Positions 8,622 through 17,748 of a DNA stretch of 47,299 bases are shown here, one piece after another (within the stretch, counting starts at the first letter, position 1; the number at the start of each line of letters is the position of its first letter). A model generated the notes under the pieces. It was not told the origin of the DNA and did no database searches. It worked only from the letters and a program-made list of their open reading frames with translations. The stretch comes from Planctomycetaceae bacterium (GTDB lineage: Bacteria; Planctomycetota; Planctomycetia; Planctomycetales; Planctomycetaceae), in NCBI GenBank assembly GCA_021732785.1, contig JAKFUG010000050.1, positions 1 to 47,299 on the forward strand. Reading direction: 5' to 3'. The position numbers were made by a program, and so were the translations under genes.

Positions 8622-11600
8622 TCATGGATTCTGCCGCTTCCTGGTTGCGAGCACCGTGGTCCATTCCGTCGGCGTGGGGACTTCCTGGCCGGAGAACGTC
8701 AACCATTGGCCATCGCGCGACCAGTGGGCATCGATGATGCGGAGATTCGCCGGTTGGTTCGGTAAGACTTTGACTTCATCGGGCTTGTTCCGATAGACGA
8801 CGTGCAACTGACTGCCTTTGACCTTCGGGTTGTTCATGCCGAAGACCACGCCGTCGTTCTTCGCCGTGAACGTGATATCGGGATTGATCCCCTTGATCTT
8901 CGACAACAGCGGCTGCAATCCCTGCGGCTTGTCGATGTCGATGACTGCGACTTCGTCTTCCCCATCGGTTCGCCGACGGGCTTTGAACCCGACGGTCTTA
9001 CTGTCGTGAGACCAACCGAGATTCCAATAGATCTGTGTGTAACGCTCGGCATCGGTTCCGGTCAACAAGGTCCTTGTCACACGGGTCTTCGGATCCATCA
9101 GCACGACATTCCCCGATTTGCCATAAGCGATCCACTTTCCATCCGGCGACCACTGGGTTCCCCACCCGGAAGCATCCAGCGTCTGGCGATTCGTACCGTC
9201 AACATTCATCATTTCGATGCCGGAATAGGACAACACAATTTGCTTGCCATCCGGTGAAAAGCTGGGCATGCACCCCGGGCCGAGATCTTGAATCCCGGAC
9301 CCATCGGCGTTGCACAAAACCAGGTGTGACGTCGATGTGGAGCCTTGCGACATGTCCATCGCAATCTGCTTGCCGTCGCGCGAGAATTCCGCAGAGCCTA
9401 CGTATCCATAACCGCTCGCCACCGGGAGCGCGACCGTTTTTAATCCGGTGCCATCGGGTTTCATTACAAACAAGGCGCGGGGACCGGCGTCGGTCATGTC
9501 CGGGTGCCACAGGAGGCGTTCCGCGCGCAGCAACAGATGCTTCACCACCACACGGGAATGCCCGACGCCGTTGCAGATGCCAATGATTTTGACGCCGCTG
9601 GCTTCCACCGGTTCCATGCCCGCCGGTTCGGTCCACAGCAGTCGGTAATAAGGCGAATCGGCTTCCGCGAAAAAGAAATGCATCGAACTCCCTCGACGTG
9701 AGACTCGCAACCGACCGCTGGTGGATTCGCACGTCGAGTGGTCGAGGACGGGATACACACGCGAATTATCCGGCGTCAGAATCGCCAGCGACTGATAGAT
9801 CTCCTGGTTTCCCGCCGAATTGCGGGTGCGAATGTTGCGATACTGAATTTGCTTTTCATCTTCCAGTTGCACGGAAAACTGCAGGCCGGAATCCTTGTCG
9901 CTCGGCGTTTGCAAGTCGTCAAATGTTAGCTCGGCGTCGAAATCCCCTTCCATCGATATGCGCGGCGACAATTCCACGCCGCCCCATGTCCCCGTGGTTT
10001 CCCGGTAGAGATGGACTCCCTGGGGACTGGTGGTAATATTGGCTTCCGGCTTGGAAACCGGCACGAGGAAATAGGCCGCCGGAAGTCCTTCCTTGACGAA
10101 ATCATGTTCGAAGACCGACGTCATGTGCGACCGGTCGGCATCAATCGCATCCGCTGGTGAATGAGCCAGCGATTGTTCCGAGGGACTGGGCAGCGACTTC
10201 GGCCAATCGCCGCGGAAGAAGACGTTCCGGACGCGCGCTTCGGTTAAGTCAGCGTAGTGGAAGAGCCCGAAAGTCGCCTGCCGGTGGGGATTGAACGGAC
10301 GGTCATAAATGAGTTGAGCATTGACGCGTAGCTGAATGCGATTGTCTCGCAACGAAACTTCGCAATGATTCCAGGCCTCTGGTTTCAGCGGCAGTGGTTC
10401 TTGACTGCGGCGAAACTCCGGGTAGTCACGGAGGTTGTTGGGATCGGCACCCGTTCGTTCGTACCGACAGTCGGTGATGCCGTGCTCACGGACCCCCTCC
10501 GGCGCAAGCATGAATGCGATGCGATCCATTAATGGGTGAACTTCCACTTTGCCCGGCTCATAATAGAACTCGTAGTCAAGGCGATCTCCATCAATGAGAG
10601 GGCGCGCATAGCACAGGGCACTTTCAAACGAGTTCCCGCGGGCATAAGTGATTCCGCGGCCCTGAATCCATTGACTCGTTTCATCGTCCGGATCGGGGAT
10701 GGACTTCCACAACGCCCAGGTCGGAGTCCCCTTCCCTTCATCCGCGTTGTACGTGTACCACCCCAACAAGTCGGTTGTGGGGGCCAACGGAACCGCTTCG
10801 GGAATGGTGGGGGTTCCCAGGATGCGAAAGTCCCGCGCGGAAGGGAGCAACTGTCCCCACGCCCGCAGACCAACCCAAGGAGCGGCATCGTCTGCAATCG
10901 CGTCCGTATGAATCGCGCGGCCGTTCAGAAACACCGTTAGCTGCCCGTCGCGAACCACGGCACGGTAACGAACCCACGGAGAGTGGTTGCCAAGCTTGGG
11001 TTCGATTTTCTTCCCGACGGCATCTTGTCCGAAGCCACAGTACTCGTATTCCGTCGTGGACGGACGCGGCCCGATGCAAACTCCGGTTTGCAACACCTGA
11101 TTGCGGAATTGACCGGGATTGCTCAAATCACACTCGATGACAAAATCGCCCCGCAAGGGATAACGGTAAAACAGGAAGTCGTGATCGTGACCACTGATCT
11201 TTGTCACGGTGTAATCGCGCCACTCCCACTCGGCCGGAGCATAACCCACACCACGCGTGGCCGAACGCATGTTGCTGCCGGGAATCCAATCGGAAGGTAA
11301 CGGACTGGCCAATGGGGCAGAATTTTTAACGGCTTCGATCGCGCGACGGTGCGTCATCGCGAGCTTCGCCATTTGCGTATGCCAGACGTTGCTGTTCGCG
11401 GGCAGCCACCGCAATGTCCGCTGACTGTAGACGTAATTCAGCAGATCCCCCACGGGTCCAAATTGCGGCAACCGCGGAGCGGCACGAAAGATGACCAACA
11501 CTTCCGGCCATTGATCGTCAATTCCCACCGCCGTGTATTGCTTCACCCGTGCAAGAAGTTCGGCACAGGTTTTGGTCGCAGCCTCTTTGTCATCGAGTTC

Positions 11601-14099
11601 CAGATGCAGCAACGCCAGCACCGTCAGACGGGCGCGCTGCTGAGCACTGTCGGTGAATTCAGGAGCTTTCAAGACCCGCTCCCGCAGCGCCGGCAACGCT
11701 TTCAGTTCACGGGCGACATCGAGCCAGTCATACACCGGCGACACCACATTTCCACCACGGTCGGCAGTCACATCGTCAGCCGCATTTTCCACCAGCGGGT
11801 CCAGAGGGGTGAAGTCGCCGGCGACACGAAAGCTCGCATGGTTCGGCCCCGGCAGAATCCAGTTCGTGAGGTATTCCAACCGCGCTGGTGGAGCAAGAGT
11901 TGCCGCGTGTTTTCGGACGGCAATCACATCGTCGGCGAAGTTCACGTCTTCAAAAAGATCATTGAGCACATGCCGATCGGCATCAGACCGCGCGACATCG
12001 GCCACGCTTACAGTGGACTCCCGCAGTTCCGCCGGAAACTCCAGCGGCCAATCCCCGGTGAGAATCACATTCTTGACATGCACACCGAAACGCTGGATGT
12101 CCCGATACAACCCGAAGCGACAATCCGCGGAGGCGTCCAATGCGCGCTGATAAATCTCCGTGCCGTTCAACGACAACGAAAAATCGTTCCCGCGGCGGCG
12201 CAGGGTGACGCGATTCCATTCGCCGTTCTTTAACGGCAGAGGCTTGGGGCCATGGCGATGGAGGGGTTCGACAAGATTGTTGTCGAGCGGAAGGGCCGTC
12301 CATTCGTCAGCCCCGTTGGTGATCCAATGCAGCCGAACGCCGTCCGGTTGCAGCAAAAACGCAACTCGGCCGATTGTCGGATGGACTTCCAGTTCCCCAG
12401 GACGGTACTGAAATTCGTATGTGACCGATTCACTGTCGAGTAGCGGCCGCTGGTAACTCAACAGGCTTTCCCGTGGCGAAGAACGCCCGTCGACAGGACG
12501 AGCGGGGCTATGCAGTTCGCCTGCGGACACAATCCAATCCTTCACTGCGGCCGGTGCTTCCACCAGCGGAATGGTGAACCATTCGGGCTGCGGTTCCCCC
12601 CATGTACGGGCCTGCCACCCGAGCGTGTCGTCTCCCGCGATGAGCGATACTTCGCGGGGAATCACAGGGTTGCCGCTGAATTTGAAATGGCGGAACAGCG
12701 GTCGCCGATCTCCGAGCGTTCGTAGTCCGATCCACGGACTGGCCCCCGAATCGGTGACTTCCCAGAGCGCGTGTTGATTCACCTGAAAGGTGGTGGCTGT
12801 CGCGTGATGAACGATCGCGTGCTGGTTGAACGTCGGTCGTGGCGCGATGCGGAGATAGTGATTCGGCCCGCGCCGACGGACCACGCCGTGAGCATCCCAG
12901 ACGGTGAACTCGCTCGGGACCTGATGGGGAAACATCGAGAGCCCGCCGTAGACTAACCCGCCATCTGTGGGAATCGCGCCGCCCGCCTGCGTCTCGCATT
13001 GAAAGCGAAAGTCACCCGTCAGCGGATAGCGGAACAGCAACACATCATTGCGGCCGCCGGAAAGATGGAGCACGTAGTCCTCGTGCGTCAGCCATTCTGC
13101 CACGTCCCCTTCCCGCGCATCATTGCCCGAGACGGAGACCCAATAGGGATGTGGCTGCGACAAAAATTCGTCGAGCGCTGTCTGGCCGCGGTGGCGCATC
13201 AGCGCTGTGGCAGACGCGTGTTGCAGAAACGGTCGCGCACGGGACGCCACACGATTGGCGGTCTCGTCGACCAAGAATTGAAACAGGATTTCACTCCGTT
13301 CGCGCAGCGCCGGGCGTTCTAACGCCGCCGCCGCGATGAGGACGTCGAACGGATCCATCGTGACCGTCGCCGTCGCTACCGGTGCCGATACCATGGCGGG
13401 CGCAGCGAGTCGGTCGCGCGCTTTTTTCAGCCGTTGATCGATCAGGGCGGTCAGTACGGAATCGTCAACGCGCTCGTCCGCGAGCCGCGCCAACCACAAC
13501 ACAATGTCGGCATGAGCAATGTTTTGTGCCGCGAGCGGTTCGAGATCGTTGATCAGCCGCCGGAGTCGCCCCGACTCTTTCGCGGCCTCCACCAAAGACC
13601 ATGCCGTGCTGAAGAGTCCACGCACGCCGCCAATCGATGCGATGGGGAACGATGTCGGCCGCGGACGCTCTCCCAATGCGCGAGCGAACTCGGGCGGCGG
13701 TGCGACGGTCGGAACGGGTGTTGTCAGAATCCGTAACGACTTGCGGGATTCCGTCGGCATCGTCCAGGCAAACAACAGATCGAATCGTTCCTCACTCGAC
13801 AGTTGACTCAGTGCGCGATGGATTCCCCCGGCCGCGACGCTTCCCGGCGGCAACGTATCCCCATTCCAGGCGGGCTGCGCATCGGCAATCGCTCCCAAAG
13901 CGTCGAGCGCCGCGGGAACATCCCCTTCGCGGAGTTGATCGATCACCATTCGCGCCGCGGGGCTCACGGTTTCGTCGGTCTTCGCGTCCGTCTTTTCCTG
14001 CGCGAATCCCGCTGACCCCATCACACCCCACACCAGGACGACTGCAAACCGGGTGACGATACTGTCAGCAACCAAAGGGGAGGAGGACAGCGATCTCAT
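8622..14099 (-). CDS. Giant secreted protein with duplicated DUF1581/DUF1583-like modules and C-terminal TolB-like propeller
   Basis: This 1825-residue exported protein starts at ATG 14099 (a TTG at 14129 is possible), with a hydrophobic leader RFAVVLVWGVMGSAGFAQE. Two long homologous modules lie at about 316-690 and 938-1305. Both contain an LFRYPL/FYRYPL-GDF opening, a WVGLR/WIGLR strand, an LGW stretch, EVHP...RVAF/RIAF, PLPLK...W and GDWP near the end. Around 1338-1540 lies a third beta-rich (LamG-like) domain. The end (~1540-1820) is a WD40-like/TolB propeller with PD40 repeats (FSRDGKQIAMD, FSPDGKQIVLS, WSPDGKWIAYG, WSRDGQWLTFSG). Such proteins are known mainly from planctomycetes and have no assigned function. 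Carbohydrate binding is my inference from the LamG-like strands. It is transcribed away from the ECF gene. Confidence 0.8.
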   Translation of the reverse strand: MRSLSSSPLVADSIVTRFAVVLVWGVMGSAGFAQEKTDAKTDETVSPAARMVIDQLREGDVPAALDALGAIADAQPAWNGDTLPPGSVAAGGIHRALSQLSSEERFDLLFAWTMPTESRKSLRILTTPVPTVAPPPEFARALGERPRPTSFPIASIGGVRGLFSTAWSLVEAAKESGRLRRLINDLEPLAAQNIAHADIVLWLARLADERVDDSVLTALIDQRLKKARDRLAAPAMVSAPVATATVTMDPFDVLIAAAALERPALRERSEILFQFLVDETANRVASRARPFLQHASATALMRHRGQTALDEFLSQPHPYWVSVSGNDAREGDVAEWLTHEDYVLHLSGGRNDVLLFRYPLTGDFRFQCETQAGGAIPTDGGLVYGGLSMFPHQVPSEFTVWDAHGVVRRRGPNHYLRIAPRPTFNQHAIVHHATATTFQVNQHALWEVTDSGASPWIGLRTLGDRRPLFRHFKFSGNPVIPREVSLIAGDDTLGWQARTWGEPQPEWFTIPLVEAPAAVKDWIVSAGELHSPARPVDGRSSPRESLLSYQRPLLDSESVTYEFQYRPGELEVHPTIGRVAFLLQPDGVRLHWITNGADEWTALPLDNNLVEPLHRHGPKPLPLKNGEWNRVTLRRRGNDFSLSLNGTEIYQRALDASADCRFGLYRDIQRFGVHVKNVILTGDWPLEFPAELRESTVSVADVARSDADRHVLNDLFEDVNFADDVIAVRKHAATLAPPARLEYLTNWILPGPNHASFRVAGDFTPLDPLVENAADDVTADRGGNVVSPVYDWLDVARELKALPALRERVLKAPEFTDSAQQRARLTVLALLHLELDDKEAATKTCAELLARVKQYTAVGIDDQWPEVLVIFRAAPRLPQFGPVGDLLNYVYSQRTLRWLPANSNVWHTQMAKLAMTHRRAIEAVKNSAPLASPLPSDWIPGSNMRSATRGVGYAPAEWEWRDYTVTKISGHDHDFLFYRYPLRGDFVIECDLSNPGQFRNQVLQTGVCIGPRPSTTEYEYCGFGQDAVGKKIEPKLGNHSPWVRYRAVVRDGQLTVFLNGRAIHTDAIADDAAPWVGLRAWGQLLPSARDFRILGTPTIPEAVPLAPTTDLLGWYTYNADEGKGTPTWALWKSIPDPDDETSQWIQGRGITYARGNSFESALCYARPLIDGDRLDYEFYYEPGKVEVHPLMDRIAFMLAPEGVREHGITDCRYERTGADPNNLRDYPEFRRSQEPLPLKPEAWNHCEVSLRDNRIQLRVNAQLIYDRPFNPHRQATFGLFHYADLTEARVRNVFFRGDWPKSLPSPSEQSLAHSPADAIDADRSHMTSVFEHDFVKEGLPAAYFLVPVSKPEANITTSPQGVHLYRETTGTWGGVELSPRISMEGDFDAELTFDDLQTPSDKDSGLQFSVQLEDEKQIQYRNIRTRNSAGNQEIYQSLAILTPDNSRVYPVLDHSTCESTSGRLRVSRRGSSMHFFFAEADSPYYRLLWTEPAGMEPVEASGVKIIGICNGVGHSRVVVKHLLLRAERLLWHPDMTDAGPRALFVMKPDGTGLKTVALPVASGYGYVGSAEFSRDGKQIAMDMSQGSTSTSHLVLCNADGSGIQDLGPGCMPSFSPDGKQIVLSYSGIEMMNVDGTNRQTLDASGWGTQWSPDGKWIAYGKSGNVVLMDPKTRVTRTLLTGTDAERYTQIYWNLGWSHDSKTVGFKARRRTDGEDEVAVIDIDKPQGLQPLLSKIKGINPDITFTAKNDGVVFGMNNPKVKGSQLHVVYRNKPDEVKVLPNQPANLRIIDAHWSRDGQWLTFSGQEVPTPTEWTTVLATRKRQNP

Positions 14100-14452
14100 A
14101 AGGACATCCCGTGAAGGAACAGCGCGCAACGTCTCCGTGTTGCCGTGAGCTTACCCATTTCTGTCGCCCGCGGCCCGCCGATCACGCAAGCGAATCGGCC
14201 GTTTCGGTCGCAAACTCTTGGCTTCTGTCACCGCGTGCCGTACAGTCGCAGCGTCGACTGCGGCTACTAGCGCATTGCATTTCCAACAAAATCCGTAACT
14301 CCTTGCTTGCCAGGCATCTTCTGCCAATCGCGGACGTCCGGGCATCAAATTGATTTCCGGACTTGCGTGAATTTCGGACCTCATCCGACTGAGATGTATC
14401 GAGGCGAAACTGCGGCTTCGGCAATCCATCCTGAAAATTTTGAGACCGCCCT
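14100..14452. other. Divergent intergenic region between the giant protein gene and the ECF sigma operon
   Basis: These 353 bases separate two divergently transcribed genes and must hold promoters in both directions. No strong sigma70-type pair is visible on either strand. This would fit recognition by an alternative (ECF) sigma factor, but absence of a match is weak evidence. No small gene or RNA was recognised. Confidence 0.45.
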
Positions 14453-15094
14453 GTGAACGACACCGAACTCGTTGACGGGCTGCGACAACGTCGCCCGGCG
14501 GCGGTGGCGCATCTCATGGAATGTTACGTTCCGTCCCTCTGGCGGTGCGTGTATGTCCGTGCGCATGGTGATCAACATCTGACCGAAGATGTCGTCAGTG
14601 AAGTGGTCCTCGCCTTGTTGAAAACCGTGGCCGACAGCACGGTGGAAATTGCCAATCCCATGGCGTGGCTGCGGGGAGTCGCCCACCACAAATTGCAGGA
14701 TTATTACCGAGCCGCGGCTCGGGTTCAGCATCTCATCGATCAAGCCGACACCCTCGAAGGCCACGACAGCCAAACCAATCCCGTCGCTCAACAGGAACTG
14801 TCCGAACGCCGTGCCACCAGTCGCAAAGTGATGGACGGCCTCGATGAGCAGCATCGTCTGGTGCTGGAATGGAAATATGTGGACGGTCTCAGCGTCCGCG
14901 AAATCGCACAACGATTCGTGGTGACCGAGAAGGCCGCCGAATCGATTTTGTTCCGCGCGCGACGCGAGTTTCGTCAGGCCATGCCCGGAATGGATGACGA
15001 GGAGAGCCCCCCTCCGTCCCGTCCGAACTCGGTCCATGGATCATCGTCAATTGCGGCACAATCCGGTCAAGAAGAACGGGTGACCCAACGGTAG
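14453..15094 (+). CDS. ECF-type RNA polymerase sigma factor
   Basis: This 213-residue sigma factor has regions 2 and 4 only. Region 2 spans roughly residues 1-85, with LTEDVVSEVVLALLKTV (core-binding helix) and PMAWLRGVAHHKLQDYYR (-10 recognition). Region 4 lies at about 130-185, with LDEQHRLVLEWKYVDGLSV and the helix-turn-helix VREIAQRFVVTEKAAESILF. A ~30-residue polar tail follows. The start is the GTG at 14453; no good ribosome-binding site precedes it. The next gene starts 5 bases after the stop and encodes a membrane protein with an anti-sigma-like N-terminus, so the pair is likely a sigma/anti-sigma unit. It probably drives its own operon and perhaps the divergent giant-protein gene. 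Confidence 0.92.
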   Translation: MNDTELVDGLRQRRPAAVAHLMECYVPSLWRCVYVRAHGDQHLTEDVVSEVVLALLKTVADSTVEIANPMAWLRGVAHHKLQDYYRAAARVQHLIDQADTLEGHDSQTNPVAQQELSERRATSRKVMDGLDEQHRLVLEWKYVDGLSVREIAQRFVVTEKAAESILFRARREFRQAMPGMDDEESPPPSRPNSVHGSSSIAAQSGQEERVTQR

Positions 15095-15099
15095 CCATT

Positions 15100-17616
15100 A
15101 TGCAAGATCCACTTTCTTATCCGCACGAACCGGCATCGGTCGAGGATGCCGAACTGGAGCAGTGGCTCCGGGACGCCTACGATGCGCCGCCGGTTCCGTC
15201 CAGCCTCACGCGCCGGATCAACCGTCTGGTCGCCGAGGAATGGGGCGAGACCGTCCCGACAACGGACGCCGCAGGATCACGCTGGCGGACCCGTTGGAAC
15301 CGCAGTTCGCGTTGGTTTCGCGCGATTCCGTTCGGTGCGGCGCTCGCCGCCGTGGTGGTCCTCTCGGTGCTGTTTGGACGCGACGATTCGTCCTACGCCT
15401 GGGCCGCGATGGTCGAAGCGTTGGAACGCCACGGGGTCGTCCAACTCGAAGGGCCGGAGGGCACACGCTGGCTGGCGCTCAAAGAGGGTTTGCTGGGCGA
15501 AAGTTCAAAACAACGGGTTCGTTTGTACGATTCCCATCAACACCTCGTGTTGGCCAAGGTTCGATCGGGAACGTCCATTCGTCGGCGTCGTCTGAGCATC
15601 ATCGGCAATGCGGCCGACCGCGATCAGTTGGTGCTCGCCTTTCTGCTCGGATCGCAAACCATCTCGGAATCGTCACAATTGAAGCTGGTGGAACAGCACT
15701 GGTCGCGTCAAAAAATCGATGGCCACGATGTCGTGCAACTTCAGGCAAGCTGGCAACGGGATGCCGAAGCACCAATTGCCTTGACGTTGAATCTCGATCC
15801 GCAAACGCGATTGCCAGCGACCTACCGGGCCCAGGTCGCGCACGGCGAGTCTCGCGTAGACATCGGACAATCGCTGTCCTATCCGACGACGAAAGCGACG
15901 GATCTGACGCAGCGCGATTTCCCGCCGAATGCAAAAATTGTGGATGTCGCCGATGAAGCTCAACTCGTGGCGGAGGAATCTTCTGTCGCGTTTCAGCCCG
16001 GAGTGGAACGCCTTGCATCGACGAACCCGGCGAATGCCACTCCCACAGCATTGCCGTCCGTTGGCCCTCAAGTCGCGGCACCCACACTGGGTTCGGCGGC
16101 GAACTGGGCCGCCGTGACGGTCGCCCCGCGTTCGCGCGAAGATGTCGTTGCCACGGTGGACACCATTCTGGAGTCGTGGTGGAAAACCCATCATATCGAT
16201 CCCGCGCCGCCGGCCGATGACGAAGAACTCGTCCGGCGGTTGTATCTCGATCTCGTCGGACGCACGCCGACAGTCTACGAAATCCGGTCGTATCTCAATG
16301 ATCGCTCTCCGAAACGGTATGAAGAACTCGTTGATCGATTGTTGGCGAGTCCCGATCACGCTTCGCAGATGGCGGCCGTCTGGCGGTCGTTCCTGATTCC
16401 CGAAGGGGTCGATCTCACGGCGTTCGGCGGTGTCGAATCGTTCGACCGGTGGCTCGCCGAACGTTTCGAGAAAAATCAACCGTATGATCAAACCGTCCGC
16501 GAATTGCTGATGGCGGAAGGCCGTCTGTCGCGCTCGGGCCCCCTGCTCTTCTACTCCGCGGCGAAACTCGATCCCGATCAACTTGCCACGCGCACGGCCC
16601 GCGTGTTTCTCGGAATGCGTCTGGAATGTGCCCAATGTCACGACCATCCGTTCGAACCGTGGACGCAGCAGGATTTCTGGAGTCTCGCCGCGTTCTTTGC
16701 CCAGATTTCGCGACCGCAAGCCAATCTGCAAGCGGTGACGGCGGTGATGCAGGTGCGGGATATTCAGCGCGGTGAAGTGAAATTGCCCAATACCGATGCC
16801 GTGGTGCCGCCGCGATTCCCCAATCGGGCGCAGATGGAAGACGGACTCGCAGCGCAAGCCCGGCGGAAACAACTCGCCGTCTGGATTACGGCTTCTGAAA
16901 ACCCCTACTTTGCCCGTGCGACGGCCAACCGCGTCTGGGACCTGATGTTCGGCAAGGGAATCGTTGATCCGGTGGATAACCTCGGCACACAACATCCGCC
17001 GTGTTCGCCGGAACTTTTGGAAGCCCTGGCGAGTCAATTGATTGAGCAGCAATTTAACCTGCGGGAATTGTTCCGCACCGTCGCCCTTTCGCGGGCCTAT
17101 CGACTCTCCAGCGCCGCTGCTACCGCCGATGAACAGCGACTCGCCAGGTTTGGGCAGATGTCCGTGAAGTCCCTGACGGCCGAGCAAGTTTACGATTGTA
17201 TCTCCGTCGCCACGCTGCTGGAGAGCACGGCCGCGGAGTCCTTCAATGTGAACCGTTTCGGTAATGCCGACCGGGAACAATTCCTGCAACTGTTCCGTAC
17301 CCCGTCCGGCCGGAAGGCGGAGTATCAGGCCGGCATTCCGCAAGCGCTGACGCTGATGAACGGCACGCTCATCGACGGCGCGACGGGGTTGTCATCCAGC
17401 GGGTTATTGAAATCGCTCGAAGCGCCGTTCTTCACCAACCGGCAACGGGTCGAGGTGTTGTATCTGGCGACGTTATCGCGTCACCCGCGGCCCGCTGAAT
17501 GGGAACGGTTACTGGGAATCGTTTCCGAGACAACAACCGGTATCACGTTGAAAGAAGGCTTGGCCGACATTTTGTGGGCGCTCTTGAACAGCGCCGAGTT
17601 TACGATGAATCATTAA
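15100..17616 (+). CDS. Anti-sigma-like membrane protein fused to DUF1549/DUF1553 cytochrome domains
   Basis: The first ~75 residues of this 838-residue protein are cytoplasmic and acidic/polar (LEQWLRDAYDAPPVPSSLTRRINRLV), like many planctomycete anti-sigma regions. A membrane helix follows (IPFGAALAAVVVLSVLFG, ~78-95). Residues ~100-300 form a periplasmic domain that resembles LolA/RseB-type beta sheets by pattern only. DUF1549 (~355-560) carries a c-type heme motif, C510-A-Q-C513-H514. DUF1553 (~595-820) has ANRVWDLMFGKGIVDPVDNLGTQ and LFRTVALSRAYRLSS. Its position 5 bases after the ECF gene supports a role as the cognate anti-sigma factor. The heme motif suggests a redox or ligand signal from the periplasm. 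The sensor function is inference; the domain assignments are firm. Confidence 0.85.
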   Translation: MQDPLSYPHEPASVEDAELEQWLRDAYDAPPVPSSLTRRINRLVAEEWGETVPTTDAAGSRWRTRWNRSSRWFRAIPFGAALAAVVVLSVLFGRDDSSYAWAAMVEALERHGVVQLEGPEGTRWLALKEGLLGESSKQRVRLYDSHQHLVLAKVRSGTSIRRRRLSIIGNAADRDQLVLAFLLGSQTISESSQLKLVEQHWSRQKIDGHDVVQLQASWQRDAEAPIALTLNLDPQTRLPATYRAQVAHGESRVDIGQSLSYPTTKATDLTQRDFPPNAKIVDVADEAQLVAEESSVAFQPGVERLASTNPANATPTALPSVGPQVAAPTLGSAANWAAVTVAPRSREDVVATVDTILESWWKTHHIDPAPPADDEELVRRLYLDLVGRTPTVYEIRSYLNDRSPKRYEELVDRLLASPDHASQMAAVWRSFLIPEGVDLTAFGGVESFDRWLAERFEKNQPYDQTVRELLMAEGRLSRSGPLLFYSAAKLDPDQLATRTARVFLGMRLECAQCHDHPFEPWTQQDFWSLAAFFAQISRPQANLQAVTAVMQVRDIQRGEVKLPNTDAVVPPRFPNRAQMEDGLAAQARRKQLAVWITASENPYFARATANRVWDLMFGKGIVDPVDNLGTQHPPCSPELLEALASQLIEQQFNLRELFRTVALSRAYRLSSAAATADEQRLARFGQMSVKSLTAEQVYDCISVATLLESTAAESFNVNRFGNADREQFLQLFRTPSGRKAEYQAGIPQALTLMNGTLIDGATGLSSSGLLKSLEAPFFTNRQRVEVLYLATLSRHPRPAEWERLLGIVSETTTGITLKEGLADILWALLNSAEFTMNH

Positions 17617-17620
17617 CCCG

Positions 17621-17708
17621 GTAGCCCTGTCGCTCCGCGACAGGAGCGCCGATGAATGTTCAGCGCTGGTAGTAAATCAGCTTTCCTGTCGCGGAGCGAC
17701 AGGACTAC
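17621..17708. repeat. Intergenic double-hairpin inverted repeat (REP/BIME-like)
   Basis: The left arm 17621-17644 (starting GTAGCCCTGTCGCTCC) and right arm 17685-17708 are reverse complements over 24 bases with one mismatch. Each arm is itself a hairpin: CCTGTCGC-TCC-GCGACAGG. The element therefore can fold either as one long cruciform with a 40-base loop or as two short hairpins. It fills most of the gap between the DUF1549/1553 and DUF1501 genes. It resembles REP/BIME-type mobile repeats and may weaken transcription or protect mRNA ends within the operon. Confidence 0.85.
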
Positions 17709-17748
17709 TTTGAGCCGTTAACGATCTCATTTTCGGAGTGATCATCCC

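Noticed and set aside
14100-14452. A small regulatory RNA or leader peptide before the ECF gene
   Set aside because: Only short 5-bp stems and no conserved start or terminator pattern were seen, so nothing can be supported.
15673-17343. 556-codon minus-strand open frame
   Set aside because: It is antisense to the DUF1549/DUF1553 gene, whose motifs are certain. The translation is Arg-rich and has no recognisable domain.
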